A DNA stretch of 64,000 bases from Macrocybe gigantea (Eukaryota > Basidiomycota > Agaricomycetes > Agaricales > Callistosporiaceae): contig SJRY01000299.1 in assembly GCA_011319805.1 (NCBI GenBank), forward strand, positions 124,001 to 188,000, given 5' to 3'. Positions 47,901-59,649 of this stretch are shown piece after piece. The notes beneath the pieces were generated by a model that was not told the DNA's origin, made no database searches, and saw nothing but the letters and a program-made list of their open reading frames with translations. Position numbers and translations under genes: made by a program. Positions within the stretch are counted from its first letter, which is position 1, and each line of letters starts with the position of its first letter.

Positions 47901-49367
47901 ATTCATGTCAGGAAAGACGATCCGGCGGCTAGGGCTGCGTGGTGGAAACAAAGAGCCGAGCTGGACAAGAGGTTGCGCAATCTCCTTGAAAACATCGAGT
48001 TTTGTTGGTTAGGAGCGTTCAAGGTACGGGATATTGGCTGTGACATGATTTGAACTAGAGCTGAACGTGCTGCAGACGATCTTGAGTCCTCGTCCCAATT
48101 TAAGCTCCGAGATGATATCAGATCTACGCGTGTCATTCGAACGTGTGTTCCAGCGCAGCTTGAACGTCCAGGACAAGACCAGACCACGGTCCAGGAGTAC
48201 TCATAAGAAGACGGCTTCGCAGAGTCCTGCTCCGAGCCAGGTGACCTTCGACGATGCTCTCCTCGAGTGCTTCTCGACACTGTCGCCAAAGTGTAAAGAT
48301 GAGGAGCTGGAAGATCTCGCGTACTTCATCTTGGACCTCTATCAGTTCCATGGGGTGCCTGTGGCCATTTCCGAGGTCGATATAACTCAGGTCGTAGTCG
48401 ACTTGCGAGGTGTCCTCGAAGAACATTCGATGAGACTGGCGGGTAACAATCGACCTTTGGCGAAGCCGGAACAACGCAGCGATGAGCACGTTTTTTTGGT
48501 TCTCGATAAGAATCTTCAGGGTCTTCCGTGGGAGAGCATATCCATCTTGCGAGGGCGCAGCGTCAGCCGGATACCTAGTGTGGAGTTCCTCATTGACAGA
48601 CTCGAATTTGCTCAGTGGAGGAAGACGAGAACAGTCAGCCCTGTCACATCGGAATTGGGACGCGCGATCGTGGATCCTCGCAGGGGGTATTATGTCTTGA
48701 ATCCGTCTGGTGACCTTAAGCGGACGGAGGAAAGATTCAAAGGCTGGTCATCGCACATGGAGGGAGTAGGTTGGAAGGGCATCACAGGACGTCCGCCGAC
48801 GGAGCAAGAGTTTGCGGACGCTTTGAGAGGCATGATCTCGTGGTGTAAGCTGAGCTAGCTGGGTCGTTTTTTTTTTCTTTGCTGACGTTCATCGTTCATA
48901 TCCATCGAATAGATATTTCGGTCACGGAGGAGGCGAGCAATACATCCGATCACATCGTATTCGGAACCTTCCATCTTGTGCCGCCACCATGCTATGGGGA
49001 TGCTCCTCAGGCGCCCTGAAGGAAATGGGTGACTTCGATCGCATTGGTACACCCTTTAATTACATGTTGGCAGGATGGTACGACACCCCACTGTTTGCTT
49101 CAATTTCTACTTTCTGATTTCACCGAGCATAGTCCGACGCTCGTTGCCAACCTCTGGGATGTGACAGACAGAGACATCGACAAATTTTCACAATCTGTCT
49201 TCGACAAGCTGCGACTGGACGAGGACGGAATCAGAAAATGGGATAGGAGGGATTCAAACGAACGCGTTTCGATCGTTGAGGCCGTGGGGAAATCTAGAGA
49301 TTCGTGCAAGTTGAAATATTTGACGGGAGCCGCACCGGTTGTGTATGGAATACCATTTTATCTTTGA
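41937..49367 (+). CDS. ESP1: Separase (cysteine protease of the CD clan, C50)
   Basis: Cleaves the cohesin kleisin at anaphase onset. Start ATG 41937 (MPQPKRITNTSRS). The first 6 kb, many exons, encode a long helical-repeat region (LRLISVPRTSSQSSLDAI, YEYVKLGKYKRAAGLFNQAL, FAQQAQELAQSSGMPHLLARALTLKAE), as in separase superhelices. An acidic loop (about 47520-47580) precedes the catalytic part. HVFLVLDKNLQGLPWESI (48486-48540) and RIPSVEFLIDRL lead to YFGHGGGEQYI with the catalytic His (about 48910-48945), AATMLWGCSSG with the catalytic Cys (about 48985-49015), [26 protein letters not shown] (49050-49180) and the end at 49367. The junction before YFGHGGG (about 48905) seems one base short. Product about 2,000 residues. 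Identity secure. Confidence 0.95.
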
Positions 49368-49388
49368 GGTTCCGTAGTAGAGAATAGA

Positions 49389-49471
49389 ACGCGTTTTGTC
49401 TAGCAGCTATGGGTGGCTACGCGTCGTTGTGACACATGGGATGCTGGTCACGTGACCCAACAGGCACGCGT
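49389..49471. promoter_or_regulatory. Three ACGCGT sites and one CACGTG upstream of condensin YCG1
   Basis: ACGCGT at 49389-49394, 49419-49424 and 49466-49471, CACGTG at 49449-49454, all within 125 nt of the ATG at 49514. The interval is only 146 nt, downstream of the separase stop. Confidence 0.6.
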
Positions 49472-49513
49472 TTCAACCGAGACCGTGTTCTGCTGGGATC
49501 GACGACATTGACC

Positions 49514-52500
49514 ATGCCAGGCCGAACAACGGATGCAACAGCATCGTCCGTGCAAGAACAAGTGACGCTGCATGTTCCAAAGATCCTTGACCAAGCTCAA
49601 GTCTCCACAACCAATCACTCAAAGAATCTTGTCGCGTTGTACAAGGTCCAAGTGGAAGCAGCACGGTACACCGAAATCGTGAAGAAAGGCAAAGGCCATC
49701 GTTTGGTCGGTGAACGGATATTCGAAGATGCGCTACATTATATGCTCCTACGCGTTCTCCCGATGAGAAAGGGCACAACGCCGGCGGACCGGGTGATAAA
49801 ATTCATCGCCGGATACGTGAAATTCATCAACGAAAAAGGTGTGAAATGTCTTTTCTGCTCATGTGTGAATTTTGAAGAGGTATTGCTCTTCAGCGGCCGA
49901 AGAAAGGTCCGAAGAGGATGAGGAAGATGCAGATAATGGGACTGCGTCTCGTTTCACTGCTCATCTTCTCAAGTTCCTCTTGAATGGCTTCCTTGCTAAA
50001 GATAAATCCGTCCGTTATCGATCTGTTCAAGCGGTCGCAGAAATGATTTCACATTTGGGTGAAATAGAGTGCGTTGGTCTGTGTCATAGTTTTCCTTATC
50101 CAAGGCTCATGTGTCGCCCAGTGAGGAAATCTACATGGACCTTCGATCCGGTCTGCTAGAACGAATCAACGACAAAGAGGGGCCAGTGAGAATGCAGGCC
50201 GTCATTGCGCTATCTAAACTTTGTGGTTCAGAAGATCCGTCGGAGGTTGAGGAGGGAGAACAAACAATCTTGGAATTTCTGGTTGACATCCTCGCGCATG
50301 ATACATCACCGTAGGTGCCTGCCTCATTAATCGTCATCCGTCTCATAAATGTGCGATTTCCGATCTCCAGTGAAGTCCGCAGAGCTGCCCTAGTGAACAT
50401 GCCTATCAGTAACACTACGCTTCCCCATATCCTTGATCGGACCCGTGACACGGACACGACCCTACGCAAACTCGTCTTCGCCACCGTTCTGGAGCAGAAC
50501 GTGACGCAAGGCGAGACTAAGCTTCTGGGATTGACTTATCCAAGAGTCTTGTCCATTGCTCAACGCGAAACGATCGTGTCTAATGGTCTTGGCGACCGGG
50601 AATCCAGCGTCCGTGTAGCCGCGGCTTCTCTCCTTGCAACTTGGTTCGACAGCCTCTGTGATCTAGATACTAAGCAGGAGGAAGTCAAGCAGGAGGGTGA
50701 TCAGTCCGACAAGGTCATGGGCGGCGTGGTGGCGTTTCTGCAGCTCTTCGACCTCCTATCTCCGGACAAAATAAAGTTCCCCATCGATGCACTGATCAGT
50801 TTGTTCTCTACGAGGGCCGACGTTTTTGACTGCCTGACGTTTGCAGGTTAATTCGACGATCAACTTTCCAGGCCAGAAACTCGACTGATATTCTATCACA
50901 TTCTAGATGATTTTTGGGCGGATCTGACACCTGAAAAAGCACTTCTCGCTCGCGTCTTTGTCGATCATTGCAAAGCAAATAAAGATGATGCGAGGCTTGA
51001 AGCGACCCTCCCAGTTGTGACCTCACTGGCGTTCCGCATTCAACAAGCATACAACAACCTGACAGACGACGCTAGGGACGTCGAAGAGGAGAGCATGCTA
51101 CGTACTCTGAGCGAGGAAGAAAAGATAAGGATGGAAGACCGGCGGATCGAGAGGGAATTCGTGCTCGGCGAAATGCTCAGACTTGCCGTGAACATGGATT
51201 ATTCAGACGAGATTGGACGGAGGAAAATGTTCCAGCTCGTTCGTACGTATTAGTTTCTATTTGAAAACATTTCGTCAACTCTGGCTCATTGGCATGCAGG
51301 CGACATGCTTGCACAGGAAGAGCTACCAGAAAGCCTTCTCGCCAAGTGCTTGGACGTCCTCCGCGAGCTCTCTGTGAACGAGCGCGACCTTATTCGCGTC
51401 GTCGTGGAAATCATTCAAGACCTCCGTGACCCCGGCGATGATCTGGATGATCCTCCTGTAAGTCCCCCGCCGTCTCCTGCCTTGCGACCCTCGGTAAACG
51501 CTTTGCGACAGAACGATGTTGAAGCCCAACCCGCTTTGGAGGACACTCCCGCAACAGCAAGGCGGTCTAGGCCACCGCCACCTCCAAAAACACCAGAAGA
51601 GCAACGGAAAGCGGACCAGATAGACCTGCGATGCTTGTCGTTGACTTGCGGAATGCTGGAGAGAGTCAACGGGGTATGCTATCTGCTTTCTTCCGGTCGC
51701 GGAAATGAAGTGAACCGGGCATTGCGTTCCTTCATATAGACTCTGGAAGAGAATTCCTCTCTTGACGGCATCCTTAAAGGGCTGATCATCCCTTCTGTGA
51801 CAAGGAAAGATGTTGTCTTCAGGCAGAAAGGGCTGATAGCCCTAGGCCTCTGTTGCCTTATAGCTGAGGTTCGCATGGTCTTTGAATTCTGTGAGGTATT
51901 GCTGTTCACAAATTCCACTGATTTTAGAAGTTCGCTCTGAGCTCCGTGAAGCTTTTCTTTGAACAAATAGCAACGTCCCCAGATAATATCAGATATAGTA
52001 TCATTCAAGTGATTTTTGACATGCTCATGATGCACGAGACGACATTTTTTGGTCCAAGAGGCCACGAAAATGTAGGTTGGAAGTAATGTTCCTATGATGA
52101 TTGTCGTTGACACTCAACAGTCCATGAAAATAGTCAATCATCTGATCGGCGTCCTTAGTTCGGAGGTTCCGGATAATATCAGGGCCCTTATTTGTATTGG
52201 AGTCTCTAAGCTGCTTCTGGCAGGGATGGTGCAAGACGAAAAGGCAAGTGAGATTAATCGGCACGCGTGATTTTTAACTGACTTCTGGACTGAAGATTCT
52301 GCAAAACCTTGTCCTGGCTTATCTCTCACCACACACAAAGGATAACCAGGAATTGCGTCAATGTTTGACCTTTTTCTTCCCTGCGTTTTGCTACTCTTCC
52401 CCTTCGAATCAGAAACGGATGCGAGAGGTCCGTCGAGTCATTCTGGCTTGTTCACGGCCCGTGCAATCTAACGATGTCGCGCGAATAGGGCTTCATAGGT

Positions 52501-53897
52501 ATATTCGCCAGACTCAACACTATCCGTATGGACCTTGAGGAGGACGAGGAGATGGTCGGGCCTGGCCAAGTTGGCTCAATGTTCGTTGATTGGACAGATC
52601 CGGGGAAGGTGTCGCAGGTCTTGTTCGTATCTCTCGCAACCATGTTCAACCGTCACATGAACGATTCTTAGATGTTTATTTTTCTAGTGCTGCTAAGGGC
52701 AGGGTCGAGTCAAAGCAGCAGGCCGACGACTGCATCCATGTCGACTTGGCCATTGACATTTTCACAGCGCTCCTCAAAAACGATGATTACAGGTTTGAAA
52801 GTAGGTGTCATTGTCTAACGCGCTTTTGAGCGCCTCTTACTCATGTGTGAGTTCAGAGGAAGAGAAAAGGGCGCTATGTCAGATGCTTAGCAAGCTACAT
52901 CTGCCGGAGTCTGTCGACGACGACAAAATCATCAGCTTGAAAGTGCTCATAGACAACCAGAAATTGGTATGCATTCATGTACACCAGATGATGAGCAGCT
53001 TATGAGACACGCGACGGAAATAGCGCCGTCCGCTTCGCGATACCGTCGCGGAAAAGATGGTGAACAAGTTTTACGACATAATCACGAAGACGTATGAAAA
53101 GCAGTTGGAGGGATTGGATGAAGACGGAATGAGAAAACTTGAATCCCTGTCTAATTTGTTCGCTTTCGTCGATGAAATCATTCCTGAGGATGATGACGAC
53201 GAAAACGATGTGCCGAAGCGGAAAGGACGAAAAAGGTTCGTTGCGTGTTTTGTTTATTGCGCATAAGAACAGTAACAGATGTTTCAATTGCAGACGGTCA
53301 GGCAGTATTCAAAGTGCCGCGACAACGGATGTAGATTCCGTCGTCTCAAACGCGTCATCAGAAAAGAAGCCTAGGTCTAATGCCAAGTAAGCCAAGGTGC
53401 GGCACCTTTTATCGGACCCATCGCTCACCAGCTTTTTCAGGCGTCGCAGACTGACTGGCTCTGACAACGATTCCGAAGTTGAAGAAATTTCTCCGCCTCC
53501 CGAACGGGAGCCTAGACGGGTGCTGCCAAAGAGAACTGCGTATGCTATTCGCCGATTCCGCTAATTGCCACGAGAGCCTGACCGACGATTCCTTGTGCTG
53601 TACAGTGCTATGAAGAAGCCTGAGGCACCCATATTTATCAGTTCCGACAGTGATGAGGACCAGACGACGCCTTTCGCGTCCAAGACGCGATCGCGAGGGT
53701 ACGTAACTTCAAGTTCGTCTGCTCGTTCGCATCTGAGACGAATCAATGTCCGGTTTGGCAGGGGACCAAAGGCTCGCGTCAAGCAGGAAGAACCTGACAG
53801 CCGAACCAACAGTCACATCACCGAACAATCCTTTGACTCTATCATGGACAGCTCTGAGGAAGAAGACGAGGTCAACGACTTGCTAGCGGACGAGTGA
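49514..53897 (+). CDS. YCG1: Condensin complex subunit 3 (CAP-G / Ycg1)
   Basis: HEAT-repeat subunit of condensin needed for mitotic chromosome compaction. Start ATG 49514 (MPGRTTDATASSVQEQ); upstream codons in the same frame are unlikely because the ATG sits just after the promoter sites. Typical segments: FLAKDKSVRYRSVQAVAEMI (about 49995), INDKEGPVRMQAVIALSKLCG (50165-50230), EVRRAALVNMPISNTTLPHI (50370-50430), RDTDTTLRKLVF, YPRVLSIAQRETIVSNGLGDRESSVRVAAASLL (50540-50640), and FVDWTDPGKV (52580-52612). The C-terminus is charged, with EISPPPEREPRRVLPKRTAY and an acidic end SSEEEDEVNDLLADE. More than fifteen exons; the intron 52244-52295 uses a GC donor (GCAAGT). Confidence 0.94.
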
Positions 53898-54226
53898 TAC
53901 ACATATTAGCTATAGCGCCGGCACCTGGATATTTATTGTATGTTTTTCTGCTGGCATTTATCCCTACTGTTCAACATCTGTATTATTTGTACTTTTGTAA
54001 TTCACGTCTATGGTCAAAAAACGTCAGTGAGAGGAAGACTAGACCATTAGAGACAGGGACGGGATCGCCACATGCGCTCCGTACACTAGCATGGAATGCA
54101 ATTCAGAACCCTCAGGCAATCGAAGGCATCAAAATCAGATTACTGATACAATTCAAACAACTCGGCATCAGCAGAGATAAATTACGCAGCACCGTTTCAG
54201 CAATCCCTTCTCTTTTCTTTTTTTTT

Positions 54227-57104
54227 TTACTCCGACTCGTCCCCATGCGAGCTCGCCACGTCGCTCATGACCGCATCCTCATCGGCGTTCTGACCCTGAC
54301 TAGACACGGTAACAGCGGTAGCCCGCGTAAAGCCGGACAACACAGTCGACGAGCCACCGGTGGCAGCACCTTCGCCGCCACCCGACTTGGCCTGCGCCGC
54401 CTTCCACGCGTGCGCCATCTGCAAGAACTTGAACGACGTCGGGTTGGCTTCCCGCTCGTCGTCCGCGAACACCAATTCCCAATCTGATAGCGAGGTCAAT
54501 ACATCATCAAGACGATAAAGTGGCGCAACAAGCGACTGACCTTCGACAGTCTGGCCGGTTTCTTGGTCGACATGCCGTCTCTTGCTGACGATAGGCATCA
54601 TTCCTTGTACGCGAGCGACGTCATCTGGCGTGCCGTTATTCTCTTCAAAAGTCTTCCAGACTTCCAAGAGAGCAACGCGCTAGAAAGTTTAATTCAGTCG
54701 AGACGAAAGTGACAAGGTCCAGTCAAGACATACCTCGCTCTTGAGACTCTTGCTCTTTAAATCTTTGTAGCCCCTCTCGAACACCTGTCTTGCTAAAGCA
54801 GAGTTCCCAGGCACCATTTTCGTCTCTTCCTCATCTTCCTCCTCCTCATCTTCCTCTTCCTCCTCACGCACAGCCCGTGGAAGAGGAATCGGTTCGGCTT
54901 CAAACAAGGCGTAGGATATCCACACCTTGACGTGTCCACTGAGTGCGATGAGCCTCTCGTACAGCGCCCTAGCCGCTTCGCGCTCCCCTTCCTCGATTTC
55001 AAAGTCGATGTACGCTTTCCAAAGAAGCTCGGGCATGGACAGCGGCGTCTGCGAAACGCTGAGCTCAAATATCGCCCGCGTGCGTACAAAGTCCTGCAAT
55101 TGCGATTCGAGCTCGGCATATTTTATCCAGGCGGGAGAATTCGCTGGATCAAACTAAGACAACCAACCAGCTCAGCGGATATCATGACATGTGAATGGAG
55201 GCCTACTTCGAGATACTTTTCGTACAGTGTACGAGCACGATCGAATTCACGCAGCTGTCGGGAGTAATAACATGAGCAACATTTTTCAATAGAATTCGAA
55301 TGTGCGTCTTACCTCGACCTCCAGATCGATGTAACCCTTGAAAAGGGCCTCCTTGGGACACATCCCGATAGCTGCCCCCAGAATTTTGCGTGCCGCTTGC
55401 AGATCGAGCCGACGGATCTCAAACTTGGCAAACATGAGCCATAGCTTTGCGAAAGTGAATTGCTTGTGTGGGACGAGTCTGAGAGCGGTTTGATAAATCT
55501 GCCTCGCGCGATCATAGTCCTAGTTGGAGCAGGCGTTGTCAACTCATTTGCAGCAGTCCTGAATACAAAAAGTGCTCACCTTGGTTTCAATTTCCTCGAA
55601 CAAAGCGTAGTTTAGCCACAAGAAGATGTATCTCCTCCAATGACGCTTCTCTCCTCCGGCGGGACTTGGGCAACCGCACGTTCGTATATTTCCCTGACTC
55701 GTGAGATGCACTCCGTTTCTTCCTCCTCTGTTCCGCCTTCGGACCTCAGGTCGCGCAGCGCTCCTTCCTCCAACTTGGTGTAATCGAACCACACGTCGTA
55801 ATTCCGCCCATCCTGCGATAGGTCATCTTCGTACTGTATTCGTCTCTTGCCGAGAACAGTGTTTTCCAGCGACATCCGCGAGCCGTGTTGTTTTTCAAAA
55901 CGGGTGTACGAAGCGTACAGCCCAGCAGATTTTGATCTCGGTATTCGAGATAGCGCAAACTAATCAATATATGCGTGTCAGAATTATGCAGTCTATAGAT
56001 AGAATGAAGATCGAGGGGGGCTCACTTTGTAGATGACCCTTGCCCTCTCATACTCCTTCACCCTCGTTTCCATCTTTGCAAAGTTGCTAAAGACAGCCTG
56101 CGCTTTCTCCACCTGTTCCTCGTCGTCTCCAAAGAACTCCAACGCCGTCTGGAACACCTCACGCGCCTTGTCAACACGCCCCCTCTCTTCCTCGAATTTG
56201 GCCCATTTGACCCACACTCGCGGCTCAGGCCGAACGGCGACCCAGCGCTCGTAGATCGCGCTGGCCCGGTCCAGCTCCTGATACCGTTGCTCTAGCTTGA
56301 TGTATGCCTGCCAGGCCTTGTCGTCGGGCTCCCATTGCATCCAGCGCTCAAAGACCTGTCGGGCGCCAGGCACGTTTTGAAGGAGCTCTTCTAGGTAGAC
56401 GTATTTGTACCACAGTTGATCGACGCGTGGGAGGAGGGTGACGGCGCGATCGAAAAGATTCCGTGCGTGTTGGACGTTGCGGGACTTGAGCTCCATCTCC
56501 GTGTAGCTCAACCATAACTGAACGCTCCGTGGGTCGACATCGAGAGCACGTTCGTATACTGATCTTGAGCGCGCAAATTCGTTTTGGCTCGCCTGCACAT
56601 CGTCGTGAGATCGATACAAGAAAGGAATGTCACTAGATAGACTTACCTCCCAACTCGCATACTGAAGCCATTCCTTTCTGTGAAGGGAATTGAGATACTC
56701 TGGGATAAAACAAATCATCAAGCACTCACATACTCCCTCTGGTCCTCCTTATGCGGTCTTCGAACTCTTTTCGCTTCCGCCCGCGGTACTCGTCGAGCTC
56801 CTCAAAATCCTCTACTCGCTGTCTCGGTGCACGAAACGCAGACTCTTGACGTTCTTGCGCCTAGACAAAGTGTCAGAACGCAGTATCTATGTGTCCATTC
56901 ACACTCCTACCTCCCGGAGAAGTTGTTCAGCAGTGATCTAAGAAAAGTCGAGTGCTCAGAAACGAGTATTCAGGCTAAAGTCAGACAAAACTGACCTGGA
57001 CCGCTGCTGGTGCGCGGTTTTTAATCCTGGATACCCATTTTTATTAGTGCACAATAATTAGAGAAAGGAAAAAATAAGATACCGTGGTGCGCGTCCGTCT
57101 TGCA
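54227..57104 (-). CDS. CLF1: Pre-mRNA-splicing factor Clf1 / Crooked neck (HAT repeats)
   Basis: Spliceosomal NineTeen-complex scaffold made of HAT (half-TPR) repeats. Start ATG 57104 (MQDGRAPR, a short exon), then [23 protein letters not shown] and the [19 protein letters not shown] region. HAT units follow: [106 protein letters not shown], down to [26 protein letters not shown] and [26 protein letters not shown]. The C-terminus has a long acidic run (about 54820-54880) and ends SSHGDESE at 54227. At 55655-55658 one G is missing: [25 protein letters not shown] needs the extra base. Identity secure. Confidence 0.95.
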
Positions 57105-57212
57105 TGGTGAATTCGCAACAAGTTTCGAAGGAGAGATACAGAGATGATATTTGTTTGACACGCAAGGCCTTGGGGTTGCGTAACAAACAACAGCAAATTA
57201 ACGCTACAGAGC

Positions 57213-57548
57213 TCAAGTGTTCATAATAAGTTCCCATCTCGTGCTGATATCGGTCATCGCATCTGTTGTTTGCAAGACATCGTGCGTGCCGCGACTTTCG
57301 GTAAATCTACGTTCTGTAGTTATCATGAACGGAACTTCCGGACTGTGGTCGTCCTGTGGTGTGACTGGACGCGGGCTAGGAACCTTCTTTGGCGCCTGAT
57401 TACTGCGTTGCGCGCTCGCGCCTTCAGTCGAGCCCTTTATGCGTTGCTGAAGGGTCTGATACTCCTCGGATGCCGCGGCCCTGCCGACCAAGCCACGAGC
57501 TCTGTCCTGCGCGTTCACAGCGTGTCCGTAGAAGTTGATGAAGGTCAT
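57213..57548 (-). CDS. Small hypothetical protein
   Basis: Open frame of 111 codons from ATG 57548 (MTFINFYGHAVNAQDRARGL) to stop 57213, 109 nt upstream of CLF1 on the same strand. Polar, Gln/Arg/Ser-rich, no signal peptide or membrane helix. Composition looks coding (Ala/Arg/Glu rich helix early, EEYQTLQQRIKG), and in the opposite strand the frame is less plausible. Family not recognised. Confidence 0.45.
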   Translation of the reverse strand: MTFINFYGHAVNAQDRARGLVGRAAASEEYQTLQQRIKGSTEGASAQRSNQAPKKVPSPRPVTPQDDHSPEVPFMITTERRFTESRGTHDVLQTTDAMTDISTRWELIMNT

Positions 57549-58133
57549 GCTGCCACGAAGAGACCAGCTTTTCGTTGTCTTCGTGCTCCGTCGTCTGCGT
57601 TCAAGCTTTTTATACGTCTCGCTTCTGGAGATAAGATTGCTTTTCTACGACAACCACCTGAAACGTCCGCGTACAAGGTGATGGCCTACGTTAGGTATCA
57701 GTCAGCTCTGACTTTGTAGGGACGGCCTTCTTCAGCTACAACCTTTGGCAAAGTCGTCGACTTCACGGCTGTTCTAACAGAGACCTACCGGTTCGATGCA
57801 TGCCCGCTTTACGACGCCGCACAAGCAGTTTCAATAAGGCGCGTTCATGATGTGCGTGTTGTTATTGAGAAATTCGCGACGGGCACTATATCAAATGATG
57901 TTGACTTGCGCTGGTATACTATAGATCCTCGTGAGCATGGCTAGGTCTGACCGAGCGTCGCAACCATGATGTCGATATGGTCGTTGTTTGATTGTCCGCC
58001 TCTGCGAGAGCACTGGCACAATGTAGCCACCTGGATTTTCTTCGCATCTAAAATCATAATACAACATACAGTATAGTCGAGCTTTCTCTTCTTTACGTTA
58101 GGCTCAATTCAACATCACTGATTATGGTATATT
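57549..58133. other. Gene-free interval
   Basis: Upstream region of the small frame at 57548 and downstream region of the membrane protein at 58134. No motif, repeat or RNA gene seen. Confidence 0.35.
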
Positions 58134-59284
58134 TCAAGACTCCGGTCTACATACACGTCGGCACACCGACTGGTAACCTTTGACAATCCCTAGAACGACT
58201 CCTGCCATGCCTAGAATAGCCATCACGTTGATCCCGTTAACGAAAGCGCCCAAGATCGTCGACGAGGGGACCCAGTAGATGAACATGGGTAAAACGTTCT
58301 TCCGCAGCCTCCTGCTGACGTCAATTTGCCAGCAGCCGACCCCGAAGCAAGCTAGGCTCAATGCGCTCCATATAATCTTCACTATCCACGACGCCATGCG
58401 TGTCGCCCTCGCGGCCGTCGGCGCATCACTGTTCAGCCCGATCATAGCACCTGTAAAGAAGCCGAGGATCGACGCGACGGACGACGCGAGGAGAAAGACG
58501 CTCAGGTCCGGCGTGGCACCCTGGATGAACATCGACTGCAGGCCTTTCGGGACGGACTTGGGCCTGACAGCCAGGCCAACGACTCCGACTGCGAATCCGA
58601 CAAAAGACGTGACCATCTTCCCCCACCCGACGTTCTCGTACACGGTGACCTTCTTCCCTGTCAGCTTCCGCGCGAACTGCGCCCCGGCGTACAGCGCCTC
58701 CTTGCAGTTGATCGACCAGTCGAAGCTGCGCAGCGGATAAGCTCGGTTGAGCAGGGCGAGGCTGCAGACCCTGGTGGCCCTGCCGTGGTGAAAGTTGCTC
58801 AGGCGCGAGGACTCCTCCCAGAAGCCGCAGCCGCTCGGATCGTCCTCGAGGGACGGGATGCTGCTGAATGTGCCTGGGCGGATGTGTCTGTCGACCGCTT
58901 TTCCAAGGAACGTGCTGATCTCTTCTTTGCCGCCGTTGGTGTCGTCGTAGAAGATGAGAATATCCATATAGCAGATTGAGGCCAGGGTCAGGAGTGTCGG
59001 CCATGCAAATGTAGTGACGACTGATATCCAGAAAGAGGTGCAGTCTTGTATTTTCTCCAGAGCCGGGGGCAACAATCCTTTCATTGTGGAACTCTTTTGA
59101 ATTGAACATATGAGACTAAGAGACGCATGGAGTCGAACGATACTCACAAACAACCTTGAATGGGGGCGGCGCTATCTTCGCTAGGCCATATCCCAGATCA
59201 ATATAGTCCTCGAAGCCGTCGAGCTCCGTTTTAGTGCAAGACACATCAGGGTTCCCTTTAAGAATGTCATTCCGCAATGGATAC
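58134..59284 (-). CDS. Multi-pass membrane protein of unknown function
   Basis: The main exon covers about 59098-58134. ATG 59084 starts MKGLLPPALEKIQDC; hydrophobic helices follow at FWISVVTTFAWPTLLTLASICYM, VTSFVGFAVGVVGLAV, LSVFLLASSVASILGFFTGAMIGL, ASWIVKIIWSALSLACFGVGC and two more in VLPMFIYWVP...MAILGMAGVVLGIV. The tail is basic (VCRRVCRPES). A coding-looking upstream exon at about 59155-59284 reads WILEVISKLYPLRND...GYGLAKIAPPPFKV and can be joined to the main exon only through a weak donor (GTTTGT), so the true 5' end and first ATG are unresolved. Shares its upstream region with the divergent polo kinase gene. No family recognised. Confidence 0.65.
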
Positions 59285-59375
59285 AATTTGGAAATGACTT
59301 CCAGAATCCATCCTTAGAAATGGAAGAAAACAACCTAAAGATGAATTATTTCAAAAAGAGTAAGAAAACGTTGGA

Positions 59376-59495
59376 ACGCGTCAGAGACGCGGTCATGTTT
59401 GAAATCATGGTGTGGGTGACGCGTCGCTTACGTCAGGCTTCACGACCTCGTGACTGAGCGTGCAAAGTCGAACCAACACGTGACTCTGCAACGCG
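59376..59495. promoter_or_regulatory. Three ACGCGT sites and one CACGTG upstream of polo kinase
   Basis: ACGCGT at 59376-59381, 59419-59424 and 59490-59495; CACGTG at 59477-59482, 7 nt before the last ACGCGT. They lie 155-274 nt before the kinase ATG in the divergent interval. Confidence 0.6.
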
Positions 59496-59649
59496 TTTGC
59501 CTCGTTTTCGAGTATTTTTGGAAGTCCACAGTCGACCGCCAGTCTCGTCTTGTACGGACCTGGCAGCACCACGCTTGCTCCTTCTTATCATTCATCTTCT
59601 ATCTCCTCCTCCCCTTTTTTGTTGGCGTTAGGCCACTTCCCGCTCAGCA

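Noticed and set aside
58426..59109. 227-codon frame overlapping the membrane protein
   Set aside because: It is the shifted frame of the membrane protein exon: full of His, Arg and Gln repeats, while the other frame gives clean membrane helices.
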